The notes below the pieces were generated by a model. The model worked only from the letters and a program-made list of their open reading frames with translations, searched no databases and was not told the DNA's origin. A stretch of 64,000 bases of DNA from CAJCJE01 sp036494465 (GTDB taxonomy: Bacteria > Actinomycetota > Actinomycetes > Mycobacteriales > Pseudonocardiaceae), in NCBI GenBank assembly GCA_036494465.1, contig DASXOJ010000176.1:1-64000 (forward strand), read 5' to 3'. Below are positions 42,852 through 51,092 of the stretch, one piece after another. The position numbers and the translations under genes are program-made. How positions within the stretch are numbered: position 1 is the first letter of the stretch; every line of letters starts with the position of its first letter.

Positions 42852-44425
42852 AGAAGGTAGTCATCCTCGGCGGTGGCACCGCCGGGTGGATGACCGCGTC
42901 CTACCTCGGCAAGGCGCTACAGGGCACCGCGTCCATCACCGTGCTCGAAGCGCCTGCGGTGCCGCGCATCGGCGTTGGCGAAGCCACGATTCCCAACCTG
43001 CAAACGGCGTTCTTCGACTTCCTGGGCATTCCCGAGGACATCTGGATGCGCGAGTGCAACGCCGCCTTCAAGACTGGCATCAGGTTCGTCAACTGGCGCA
43101 GTGCGGGTAACGCGCAACTGGCACCGCGCCTGATCGATGGCGAGCCTGATGCCTTCTACCACCTGTTCGGCGTTTTGCCCACGCACGACCAGATCCCGTT
43201 GTCGCACTATTGGTACAGCGACTATTCCGCCGGGAAGACCCGGGAAACTTTTGTGGAAACTTGTTTTCCGGACGCCCTGGCGGTGGACGCGCTGAAGGCG
43301 CCCAGGTTCACCGATGGCCGCCCGGCGACCCGCTACGCGTGGCATTTCGACGCGAACCTGGTGGCGGAGTTCCTGCGTCGCTTCGCCACCGAGAAGCAGG
43401 GCGTCGTGCACATCGCGGACACGATGACCGAGCCGATCGTGGACGAGCGCGGCTTCGTGACCGCGCTGCGCACCGAGGGCGGGCAGCGCCTCGACGGCGA
43501 CCTGTTCATCGACTGCTCCGGGTTCCGCAGTCTGCTGATCGGCAAAGCCATGGGCGAGCCGTTCATCGACATGAGCGACCACCTGCTGTGCGACAGCGCG
43601 GTCGCCACCAACGTCGAGTACGACGACAGCGCGGGCGTCGAGCCGTTCACCTCCTCGATCGCCATGGACGCCGGGTGGACGTGGAAGATCCCGCTGCTCG
43701 GTCGCGCCGGTACCGGTTACGTCTACTCCAGCCAGTTCAGCGACCCGGACACGGCGACCGCCGACCTGTGCGCGATGTGGGGGCTCGACCCGGAAACCCA
43801 GCCGGTCAAGAAAATCCGGTTCCGGGTCGGGCGCAACCGGCGGGCCTGGGTGCGCAACGTGGTCAGCGTCGGCCTGTCCTCGTGCTTCGTGGAACCGCTG
43901 GAGTCGACCGGGATCTACTTCATCACCGGCGCCCTCTACCACCTGGTCCGCAACTTCCCGGACCTGCGGTTCGACCCAGCGCAGACGAACAGGTTCAACG
44001 CCGAGATCGAGACCATGTTCGACGACACTCGCGATTTTCTCCAGGCGCACTTCTATTTCTCGCCTCGGGCGGACACCGAGTTCTGGCGGGCGAACAAGCA
44101 ACTGCGGCTCGCCGAGAAGATCCAGGAGAAGGTGGTCGCCTACCGCGCCGGGCTGATCGTGGACCAGCCAGTGGTGGACGAGGACACCTACTACACCAGC
44201 TTCGAGGCCGAGTTCCGGAACTTCTGGACCAACAACAACTACTACTGCGTGCTGGCGGGCCTGGGAGTGTTGCCCGATCGACCGCTGCCGCTGCTCGCGC
44301 ACCGGCCGGAGTCGATCGCGGGCGTGGCAGGCCGGTTCGAGGACATCAAGCGGCAACAACGGTCGCTGCTGGCGACGCTGCCCGCCAACAACGTGTACCT
44401 GCATCAGTTGCACGGAGAGAAGTGA
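42836..44425 (+). CDS. Flavin-dependent halogenase (tryptophan halogenase family)
   Basis: 529-residue FADH2-dependent halogenase. FAD motif VVILGGGTAGWMTA is at the N-terminus, GWTWKIPL is the family's WxWxIP box, the catalytic lysine is in AAFKTGIRFVNW and the glutamate in SCFVEPLESTGIYFI. All match PrnA/RebH-type enzymes, so it should be active and place Cl or Br on an electron-rich aromatic ring. Because a carrier protein is encoded two genes on, the substrate may be carrier-bound rather than free tryptophan. Needs a flavin reductase; the next gene is a candidate. Confidence 0.93.
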   Translation: MDNRVKKVVILGGGTAGWMTASYLGKALQGTASITVLEAPAVPRIGVGEATIPNLQTAFFDFLGIPEDIWMRECNAAFKTGIRFVNWRSAGNAQLAPRLIDGEPDAFYHLFGVLPTHDQIPLSHYWYSDYSAGKTRETFVETCFPDALAVDALKAPRFTDGRPATRYAWHFDANLVAEFLRRFATEKQGVVHIADTMTEPIVDERGFVTALRTEGGQRLDGDLFIDCSGFRSLLIGKAMGEPFIDMSDHLLCDSAVATNVEYDDSAGVEPFTSSIAMDAGWTWKIPLLGRAGTGYVYSSQFSDPDTATADLCAMWGLDPETQPVKKIRFRVGRNRRAWVRNVVSVGLSSCFVEPLESTGIYFITGALYHLVRNFPDLRFDPAQTNRFNAEIETMFDDTRDFLQAHFYFSPRADTEFWRANKQLRLAEKIQEKVVAYRAGLIVDQPVVDEDTYYTSFEAEFRNFWTNNNYYCVLAGLGVLPDRPLPLLAHRPESIAGVAGRFEDIKRQQRSLLATLPANNVYLHQLHGEK

Positions 44426-45888
44426 GTGACGTGCGAGTCGGGGTGATCGGTTGTGGCGCGGCGGGAACCGCCGTGCTGGACGCGGTGGTGCGGACCGCGG
44501 CGGCGTTGCGGCGCCGGGTCGAGGTGACCGTGTTCGAACCGGGCGGTGCCTTCGGGCCCGGCCGGGCCTACGACCTGGCCAACGGCACCGCGCCGTTGAA
44601 CCTGGTGCCCGCCAAGATGTCGCTGCGGCCGGACCAGCCGGAGCACTTCAGTTCCTGGCTGGACATCGCCGAGGAGCGTGACGTCTACCTGCCGAGAGCG
44701 ACCTACGGTCGTTACCTCGCCGATCTCGTCAGTTTCGCGCTCGCGACCGCGGTGGGACACGGTTCGCGGGTGCGACTGATCGATGAACGGGTGGTGGAAC
44801 TCGCCGTGAGGGAGGGCGAGTTCCACGCCTGGTCGGACGCGTACCGGCCGTACCGGTTCGACGTGGTGTTCCTGTGCGTCGGCAGCGCCGAACCGGACGA
44901 CATCTACGGCCTGGCGGGCACGCCCGGCTTCGTCGCCGACCCGTATCCGCTCGACGAGCTGTCCGACACCGTCGCGCCCAACGCCTCGGTCGCCGTGCTC
45001 GGCACCGGACTGTCTGCTGTGGACACCGCGATGCGGCTTGCCGAACGCGGTCACCAGCGCCCGATCACCCTGGTGTCGCGCAGCGGGTACCTGCCCGCGG
45101 TGCGCGGCAGCACCAGTCTGAGCGCCGAACTGCGCGCCACCGGTCGCGGCGACCTGGCCCGCATGGCCGCCGAGCGCGGTCACCTGACCGTGCGCGACCT
45201 GTGGCGGGTGATCAGCCGCGAATTCCGCGCTCAGGGCATCCCAGCGCACACCGTGCTGCGCGAGTTCCACCGCGACGAACTGCCCGGCAACCGGCTGCAC
45301 CGGCAGCGGCACGAGGCCATCGTCGGCAACCGCGCGCACGCGCTGCTGCTGGACGTCGCGGGCGTGCTCGTGCAGGACGCGTGGCGGCTGTTCGACGACG
45401 AGAACCGCGCCGAGTTCGTCCGCGACTGGCACTCCCTGGTCGCCGGGTTGTGTGCGCCGATGCCGATCTCGTCCGCGAACCCGATGTGCAAGCTGCTCGA
45501 CTCGGGCGCGGTGCGCCTGCTCGGCGGCATCCACAAGGTGACGTCGACCGACGAGGGCTTCGCGGTCGACACCGAGACCGAACAGTTCACAGTGGACACC
45601 GTGGTCAACACGATCCGCCCGTACACCGCGATGATCCCGGGCCGGGCAGGCGACCTGGTCGGCTCGCTGCTCCGCGCCGGTCTCACCGTGCCGCACCGGC
45701 ACGGCGGCGTGGCCATCGAACCGCACACGCTTCGCCTCACCGACCAGGCCGGCCAGCCGGTGCCCGGGCTCTACGCGCTCGGCGAGCTCACCACCGGCGA
45801 GCTCTACCTGGAGACCACCATCATCGGCACGATCGCCCGCCGCGCGCAGCAGGCGGTCGCGCACATGTTCGCCGAGGTGACGTCATGA
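44422..45888 (+). CDS. FAD/NAD(P)-binding oxidoreductase
   Basis: 488-residue protein with two dinucleotide motifs: VGVIGCGAAGTAVLDAVV at the N-terminus and VAVLGTGLSAVDTAMRLAE near residue 190, the layout of the FAD/NAD(P)-binding (NAD_binding_9) family. GLYALGELTTGELYLETTIIGTI closes the FAD site. Members include amine hydroxylase-like and uncharacterised oxidoreductases. Start GTG 44422 overlaps the halogenase stop by 4 bp. Here it may oxidise the amino acid unit or supply reduced flavin. Confidence 0.85.
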   Translation: MSDVRVGVIGCGAAGTAVLDAVVRTAAALRRRVEVTVFEPGGAFGPGRAYDLANGTAPLNLVPAKMSLRPDQPEHFSSWLDIAEERDVYLPRATYGRYLADLVSFALATAVGHGSRVRLIDERVVELAVREGEFHAWSDAYRPYRFDVVFLCVGSAEPDDIYGLAGTPGFVADPYPLDELSDTVAPNASVAVLGTGLSAVDTAMRLAERGHQRPITLVSRSGYLPAVRGSTSLSAELRATGRGDLARMAAERGHLTVRDLWRVISREFRAQGIPAHTVLREFHRDELPGNRLHRQRHEAIVGNRAHALLLDVAGVLVQDAWRLFDDENRAEFVRDWHSLVAGLCAPMPISSANPMCKLLDSGAVRLLGGIHKVTSTDEGFAVDTETEQFTVDTVVNTIRPYTAMIPGRAGDLVGSLLRAGLTVPHRHGGVAIEPHTLRLTDQAGQPVPGLYALGELTTGELYLETTIIGTIARRAQQAVAHMFAEVTS

Positions 45889-47561
45889 CGCTCGCGCTCC
45901 CCGGTACCGTCGTCGACCTGATCGACCGACAGCTGCGCACCAGGTCCGGCAGCCTGTGCGTGGCCGACCCCGACCTTCGTCTGTCCTATCAGGACTTCGC
46001 GCGGCTGACCGCCGACTTCGCCGAGTTGCTCGCCTGCTACGGCCTCGCCCGCGGCGAACTGGTCGCGGTCAGCGGCGGGCCCAGCGTCGCGGTGGTCGCG
46101 CTCGCGGTCGCCGTCTGGCGGGCGGGCGGCGCCTTCCTGCTGTTCGACCCGGCCCAACCCGAGGCCCGCCAGGAAGAACTGCGCGCCGACGCGGGCGTCC
46201 GGCTCGCCATCACCGTCGCCGACGACGGCATCGACATCGTCGAAGATGGCACCTGGACGCCGATCCAGGGCATCGACAACGTCGACGAGCTCGCCTACGT
46301 CGTCTACACCTCCGGCTCGACCGGCAAACCCAAGGGCGTGCTGGTCCGGCACTCCGCGCTGCTGCCGGTGATGCGGATGAAGGACACCGAGTTCGGCATC
46401 GTCGCGGGCGACCGGATCGCCATGCTCGCACCGCTGCACGTCGAAGGTGTGCTGTTCGAGATCCTCGCCGCGCTCACCTCCGGCGCCAGCCTGCACATCC
46501 CGGCCGCCGACCAGCGCAGGCCAGGACCGGCGCTGGACGAGTTCCTGCGCACCGAAGCAATCACCGTCCTGGTCGCCACCCCGTCCCGGTTGCGCGACCT
46601 CGACCCGAACGAGTTTCCCGCGCTGCGCCTGGTGATCAGCGCGGGTGAGGACCTGCCGGTGGACACCGCGCGCCGCTGGGCACAGGACCGCGCGCTGTTC
46701 AACAGCTACGGCGTCACCGAAGCCACCATCGCCACCACCTGCGCGCGGATCCGACCCGACGTGACCGAGGTGTCCATCGGCCGCGCCATCGCGCACAACG
46801 GCGTGCACATCCTGGACGAGTCGCTGCGGCCGGTGCCATGCGGCGCGATCGGCGAGCTGTTCATCAGCGGCGCCGGTGTCGCGCTCGGCTACCTCAACCG
46901 GCCCGAGCTGACACGCGAACGCTTCGTCGAGATCGACGGCGAACGCATGTACGCGAGCGGCGACTACGTCCGTGAAGCTCCCGGCGGCCTGCTGTATTTC
47001 GCGGGCCGCCGGGATGACCAGATCCAGCTCGGCGGCTTCCGGGTCGAACCCGGCGAGGTCCGCGCCGCGCTGTCGGCACACCCCGACGTGCACGACTGCG
47101 CGGTGCGGGCGGTCGAGGGCAGGCTGATCGCCTATGTCGTGCCCCGCGACGGCGAACCGAATGCCTCGGAACTGCGCAACTGGCTGGCTGGCGGGCTCAC
47201 CCAGGAAATGATCCCGAGCCGCTTCATCACCGTGCCCGCGCTGCCGCAGACGCCCTGGGGCAAGATCGACTACCAGGCGCTGCCCGACCCGTCGACGGTC
47301 ACCGTGACACCCGATGGCACGCCACGGGACGCAACCCAGGATGCGATCGCCGCGATCGCGGCCGAACTGCTGGACATCAGCGCGTTGCCCGGCCTCGGGG
47401 ACGACCTGTTCCTGCTCGGCCTCACCTCCGTCCTGGTGGCCACGTTGCTGAGACGAATCAACGAGGAGTTCGGCGTGCTGCTCAGCCCGGTGGACGTCTT
47501 CGAGCGACCAACCATCGGCGAACTGGCCCAACTGGTCACGGAACTGGGGGCAGCGGCATGA
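45885..47561 (+). CDS. NRPS adenylation-carrier didomain protein
   Basis: 558 residues. Adenylation domain about 1-465: YVVYTSGSTGKPKGVL, FNSYGVTEATI, YASGDYVREAPGGLLYFAGRRDDQIQLGG and catalytic Lys in TPWGKIDYQ. Carrier domain about 480-555 with the phosphopantetheine serine in LGLTSVLVA. Gapless alignment by eye to GrsA puts Glu where amino-acid-activating domains have Asp235, and gives an unfamiliar pocket (E, G, F, S, I, A, S, I, A, then Lys). No condensation domain. ATG overlaps the previous stop by 4 bp. It should load one acid onto its own carrier for the P450 and halogenase to act on. Confidence 0.92.
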   Translation: MTLALPGTVVDLIDRQLRTRSGSLCVADPDLRLSYQDFARLTADFAELLACYGLARGELVAVSGGPSVAVVALAVAVWRAGGAFLLFDPAQPEARQEELRADAGVRLAITVADDGIDIVEDGTWTPIQGIDNVDELAYVVYTSGSTGKPKGVLVRHSALLPVMRMKDTEFGIVAGDRIAMLAPLHVEGVLFEILAALTSGASLHIPAADQRRPGPALDEFLRTEAITVLVATPSRLRDLDPNEFPALRLVISAGEDLPVDTARRWAQDRALFNSYGVTEATIATTCARIRPDVTEVSIGRAIAHNGVHILDESLRPVPCGAIGELFISGAGVALGYLNRPELTRERFVEIDGERMYASGDYVREAPGGLLYFAGRRDDQIQLGGFRVEPGEVRAALSAHPDVHDCAVRAVEGRLIAYVVPRDGEPNASELRNWLAGGLTQEMIPSRFITVPALPQTPWGKIDYQALPDPSTVTVTPDGTPRDATQDAIAAIAAELLDISALPGLGDDLFLLGLTSVLVATLLRRINEEFGVLLSPVDVFERPTIGELAQLVTELGAAA

Positions 47562-48334
47562 CCGGCGTCATGACCAACCTGTGGTTCCCGCGCGTCGCGC
47601 ACCGGCGCTGGCCGCGCGTGCGGCTGCTGTGCGTCGGCGGCGCGGGCACCGGACCGTCCGAGTTCGCGGGCTGGTCGACCGAGTTGCCCGGCTCGGTGGA
47701 GCTCTGGCCCGCCCAATTACCGGGCCGGGAACGCCGCATCCGCGAGGCACCAGCGCCGTGCATCGACGAGCTCGCCGACGACCTGGCCGAACAGATGTGG
47801 CGCTTCTCCGACCCCAACCTGCCCTGGGCGCTGTTCGGGCACAGCTTCGGTTCGCTGGTCGTCTACGAGGTGGCCAAGCGGATCATCGGCGTGCTGCCGA
47901 TGTGCGGACTGATCGTGTCGTCCATGGCCGTGCCGCACCAGCAGATCAACCGGTTGCCGGTGCAGGGCTCCGACGACCACACCCTGCTCGACTGGGTGCG
48001 CACCGCCGGTGGCACCGATTCCGGCCTGCTCGACGACCCGCGCTTCGCCAGCTGGCTCGCCGAGGACCTGCGGGTGACGCTGCGGATCCGCCAGGGCTAC
48101 TCGCCCAGGCGGTCAGCGCCGCTGCCCTGCCCCATCCTTGCTCTCGGCGGTGCGGGCGACCCGGACGCGCGACCGGAGGACCTCGCGCAGTGGTGCGCGT
48201 ACACCAGTAAGTCCTTTGCCTACCAACAGATCGGCAGCGGCCACTTCTTCCTGCGCGACAGCAGGCCGGACGTGGTCGGCACGATCGCCGCCCAGCTCGA
48301 GGACTGGACCCAACCAGTCGCCGTGCACAGATGA
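47558..48334 (+). CDS. Type II thioesterase
   Basis: 258-residue alpha/beta hydrolase of the NRPS/PKS-associated TEII kind. The nucleophile is in LFGHSFGSLVVYE, Asp is expected near LALGGAGDPDARPED, and the catalytic His is in IGSGHFFLRD. ATG overlaps the previous stop by 4 bp. It may release the finished acyl unit from the carrier, since no type I thioesterase is present, or proofread it. Last gene of the halogenase operon; a strong hairpin follows. Confidence 0.92.
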   Translation: MTGVMTNLWFPRVAHRRWPRVRLLCVGGAGTGPSEFAGWSTELPGSVELWPAQLPGRERRIREAPAPCIDELADDLAEQMWRFSDPNLPWALFGHSFGSLVVYEVAKRIIGVLPMCGLIVSSMAVPHQQINRLPVQGSDDHTLLDWVRTAGGTDSGLLDDPRFASWLAEDLRVTLRIRQGYSPRRSAPLPCPILALGGAGDPDARPEDLAQWCAYTSKSFAYQQIGSGHFFLRDSRPDVVGTIAAQLEDWTQPVAVHR

Positions 48335-48395
48335 ACCACCTCCTCAGGCGGCCGGCCGGCAGCACGGTCCGCTGGGGGTTCCACTGGGGGACCGC

Positions 48396-48432
48396 CCGGT
48401 GGGAGCGCGTTTCCTCAGCGCGCTCCCACCGG
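48396..48432 (+). terminator. Hairpin terminator of the halogenase operon
   Basis: Perfect 14-bp stem CCGGTGGGAGCGCG (48396-48409) with its complement (48419-48432) and a 9-base loop, 62 bases after the thioesterase stop. Confidence 0.8.
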
Positions 48433-48481
48433 CGCCGCGTACAGCGCATCGGCAGGCTGATCATCGTCGGATAGCGCGGGC

Positions 48482-49321
48482 ATGATGTCACTCATGACGC
48501 ACACCGCCCGCCGCATGTTCGAGCTCCTGGAGCCGATCTGCCTGGTCACGTTCTTGGCCGACGAGTGCAACGAGGAGCTGGCCGCGCTCGGCCACCGCAC
48601 CTACTGGGACGGCTACTTCGCCAGCCGCGCCGCACCATTGGGGCAGGTGCCCGCGGAAGTCGTGCACGCGGCCTTCTACAACTTCGCCGACGGAGAAGCC
48701 GCGCGGCACATCCCGAGCGCGTGGGAGACGATCCCGCCCGAGGAGTCCGTGGCCGCGCGACGGCGGGGCAGCGCACGCTCCTTGCGGCGGATCCTCGGCG
48801 ACGAACTGGCCGGCTCCCCGGGCCTGGTGCGCGCCGCCGACCTCACCACCAAAGCCGCGACGAGCGCGCCCACCGCAGGTCGGATGATGTACGCCGGGCT
48901 GCGCACCCTGCCGGTGCCGAGCGACCCGGTCGCCCGGCTGTGGCACTGCGCGACCATGCTGCGCGAGCACCGCGGCGACGGACACATCGCCGCTCTCGTC
49001 GGTGCGGGCATCGGCGGCACGGAGTCGCACGTGCTTGCCGCGATCGAGCTGGGCATCCACCCGCCGGAGTCGTTCGGGCGCGTCCAGCACCTGCCGAAGC
49101 AGCGGCTGGCCGAGGTCATGGCCGGCCTGCGCGAACGCGGGCTCGTCGACACCGAGGGCCACTTCACCGACGCAGGCCGCGAGACCAAGGAACGCATCGA
49201 AGCCCTGACCGACGAGCTCGCCGCCCCGCCCTACAACGCCCTGTCGCCTGCCGAGCTGGACGAACTGGTCACCGCACTCGAACCCATCACCGCAACCGTC
49301 GTTGCCGCCGGATCGCAGTAA
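48482..49321 (+). CDS. SCO6745-family protein
   Basis: 279-residue mainly helical protein of a family widespread in actinomycetes with no settled function. Features include ARRMFELLEPICLVTF, YFASRAAPLGQVPAEVVHAAFYNF and a C-terminal winged-helix-like part (LPKQRLAEVMAGLRERGLVDTEGHFTDAG) resembling a MarR DNA-binding fold. It may be a regulator or DNA-binding effector. ATG 48494 is an alternative start and fits homologues better. The stop codon overlaps the first base of the operator that precedes the next operon. Confidence 0.75.
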   Translation: MMSLMTHTARRMFELLEPICLVTFLADECNEELAALGHRTYWDGYFASRAAPLGQVPAEVVHAAFYNFADGEAARHIPSAWETIPPEESVAARRRGSARSLRRILGDELAGSPGLVRAADLTTKAATSAPTAGRMMYAGLRTLPVPSDPVARLWHCATMLREHRGDGHIAALVGAGIGGTESHVLAAIELGIHPPESFGRVQHLPKQRLAEVMAGLRERGLVDTEGHFTDAGRETKERIEALTDELAAPPYNALSPAELDELVTALEPITATVVAAGSQ

Positions 49322-49357
49322 CCTCTCGTATATCAGGTACCCTGATATACGAGAGGT
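49321..49357. promoter_or_regulatory. Perfect 17-3-17 inverted repeat before the phenylpropanoid operon
   Basis: Arms ACCTCTCGTATATCAGG (49321-49337) and CCTGATATACGAGAGGT (49341-49357) around TAC. It ends 11 bases before the hydratase ATG and covers the ribosome-site approach. Very likely an operator for a MarR- or TetR-type repressor, as is usual for hydroxycinnamate catabolic genes. Confidence 0.8.
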
Positions 49358-49368
49358 GGGAGGCGGAG

Positions 49369-50202
49369 ATGAACCAACCGTGGGGTGAGACCGTCCTCGT
49401 CGAGTTCGACGAGGGCATCGCCTGGGTGACGTTGAACCGGCCGGAGAAACGCAACGCGATGAACCCGGCGCTCAACGACGAGATGGTCCGCGTGCTCGAC
49501 CACCTCGAAGGCGACGAACGGTGCCGCGTGCTCGTGCTCACCGGCGCGGGCGAGGCATTCTCCGCGGGAATGGATCTCAAGGAGTACTTTCGCGACGTCG
49601 ACGCGACCGGCAGCGCGGCCGTCCAGGCCAAGGTGCGCAGGGCCAGCGCCGAATGGCAGTGGAAACGCCTGTCGAACTGGCTCAAACCCACCATCGCCAT
49701 GGTCAACGGCTGGTGCTTCGGCGGCGCGTTCACCCCGCTGGTCGCCTGCGATCTCGCCTTCGCCAGCGAAACGGCGCAGTTCGGCCTGTCCGAGGTCAAC
49801 TGGGGTATTCCGCCCGGCGGCGTGGTGTCCCGCGCGCTCGCCGCCACGGTCAGCAGGCGCGATGCGCTCTACCACATCATGACCGGCGAACCGTTCGACG
49901 GCCGCGCGGCAGCCGCGATGCGCCTGGTCAACGAGGCAGTACCGGCCGAGAAGTTGCGCGAGCGCACCAGAGCCGTCGCCGCCAAACTCGCCGCAGGCAA
50001 CCCGGCCGTGCTGCACGCCGCCAAGGTCGGCTACAAGATCGCCGCCGAAATGCCCTGGGAACAGGCCGAGGACTACCTCTACGCCAAACTCGAACAGTCC
50101 CAGTTCGTGGATGGCGCGGGCGCTCGCGCCAAAGGCATGAGCCAGTTCCTCGACGACAAGACCTACCGGCCTGGCCTGGCAGCGTTCGACCCGGCAGGGT
50201 AG
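49369..50202 (+). CDS. p-Hydroxycinnamoyl-CoA hydratase/lyase (crotonase family)
   Basis: 277-residue crotonase-fold enzyme. MNQPWGETVLVEFDEGIAWVTLNRPEKRNAMNP, split into its first strand and substrate loop, matches HCHL/feruloyl-CoA hydratase-lyases. SAGMDLKEYF and WCFGGAFTPLVACDLAFA form the oxyanion hole, and the catalytic Glu is in FGLSEVNWGIPPGG. It should hydrate 4-coumaroyl- or feruloyl-CoA and may cleave it to the aldehyde and acetyl-CoA. Ribosome site GGGAGGCGGAG directly upstream. First gene of a three-gene operon. Confidence 0.9.
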   Translation: MNQPWGETVLVEFDEGIAWVTLNRPEKRNAMNPALNDEMVRVLDHLEGDERCRVLVLTGAGEAFSAGMDLKEYFRDVDATGSAAVQAKVRRASAEWQWKRLSNWLKPTIAMVNGWCFGGAFTPLVACDLAFASETAQFGLSEVNWGIPPGGVVSRALAATVSRRDALYHIMTGEPFDGRAAAAMRLVNEAVPAEKLRERTRAVAAKLAAGNPAVLHAAKVGYKIAAEMPWEQAEDYLYAKLEQSQFVDGAGARAKGMSQFLDDKTYRPGLAAFDPAG

Positions 50203-50207
50203 GCGGC

Positions 50208-51092
50208 ATGGACCTCGACGAGTTGGTCGCGATCGATGTGCACGTGCACGCCGAAATCTCCGCCGATGGCCACTCCGCGCTCCCGCCCCGGCTCGCCGAG
50301 GCAGCCAGCAAGTACTTCGGCGCCGACAACGCCAGACCGACCATCGCCGAAGTCGCCGCTCGCTACCGGGCCGCCCGAATGGCCTGCGTGCTGTTCACCG
50401 TCGACGCCGAGTCCGCGACCGGCCACCCGCCCATCGCCAACACCGAAATCGCCCGCGCCGCGGCACAGCACCCCGACGCCCTCATCCCCTTCGCCAGCCT
50501 CGACCCGGCCCGAGGTGCGAGCGCGGTCAGCGAAGCCACCCGCCTCGTGTCCGAAGAAGGCGTCCGAGGCTTCAAGTTCCACCCCAGCCTGCAAGGCTTC
50601 GCCCCCTCCGACCGCAACGCCTACCCCCTCTACGAAGCCATCCAGGCAGCGGGCGTACCCGTGTTGTTCCACAGTGGACAAACCGGCATCGGTGCAGGCG
50701 TGCGCGGCGGCGGAGGCATCCGGCTCAAGTACAGCAACCCGATGGAGCTCGACGACGTCGCCGTCGACTTCCCGGACCTGACCATCATCATCGCGCACCC
50801 GTCGTTCCCCTGGCAGGACGAGGCATTGGCGGTCGCCGTGCACAAACCCAACGTGTACATCGACCTGTCGGGCTGGTCGCCCAGGTACTTCCCGCCCCAG
50901 CTCGTCCGCTACGCCAACTCGCTGTTGCAGGACAAGGTGCTGTTCGGGTCGGACTTCCCGCTGATCACCCCGGAACGCTGGCTGCGCGACTTCGAGGCGT
51001 TGGACATCAAAGACACCGTCCGGCCCAAGATCCTCAAGGACAACGCGATCCGCGCACTGCGCCTGACCACCGGGAGCGACGTTCATGCGTGA
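50208..51092 (+). CDS. Amidohydrolase, 4-hydroxyphenyl-beta-ketoacyl-CoA hydrolase type
   Basis: 294-residue metal-dependent amidohydrolase-2 protein. AIDVHVHAEISADGHS holds the N-terminal metal ligands, GFKFHPSLQGFAP a central His, IIIAHPSFPWQDEAL another, and LFGSDFPLITPERW the C-terminal Asp. Resembles PhdC-like enzymes that split beta-ketoacyl-CoA intermediates of hydroxycinnamate breakdown. It starts 5 bases after the hydratase and overlaps the ligase by 8 bp. Together with the hydratase it could give a retro-Claisen-like route in place of the aldehyde route. Confidence 0.82.
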   Translation: MDLDELVAIDVHVHAEISADGHSALPPRLAEAASKYFGADNARPTIAEVAARYRAARMACVLFTVDAESATGHPPIANTEIARAAAQHPDALIPFASLDPARGASAVSEATRLVSEEGVRGFKFHPSLQGFAPSDRNAYPLYEAIQAAGVPVLFHSGQTGIGAGVRGGGGIRLKYSNPMELDDVAVDFPDLTIIIAHPSFPWQDEALAVAVHKPNVYIDLSGWSPRYFPPQLVRYANSLLQDKVLFGSDFPLITPERWLRDFEALDIKDTVRPKILKDNAIRALRLTTGSDVHA

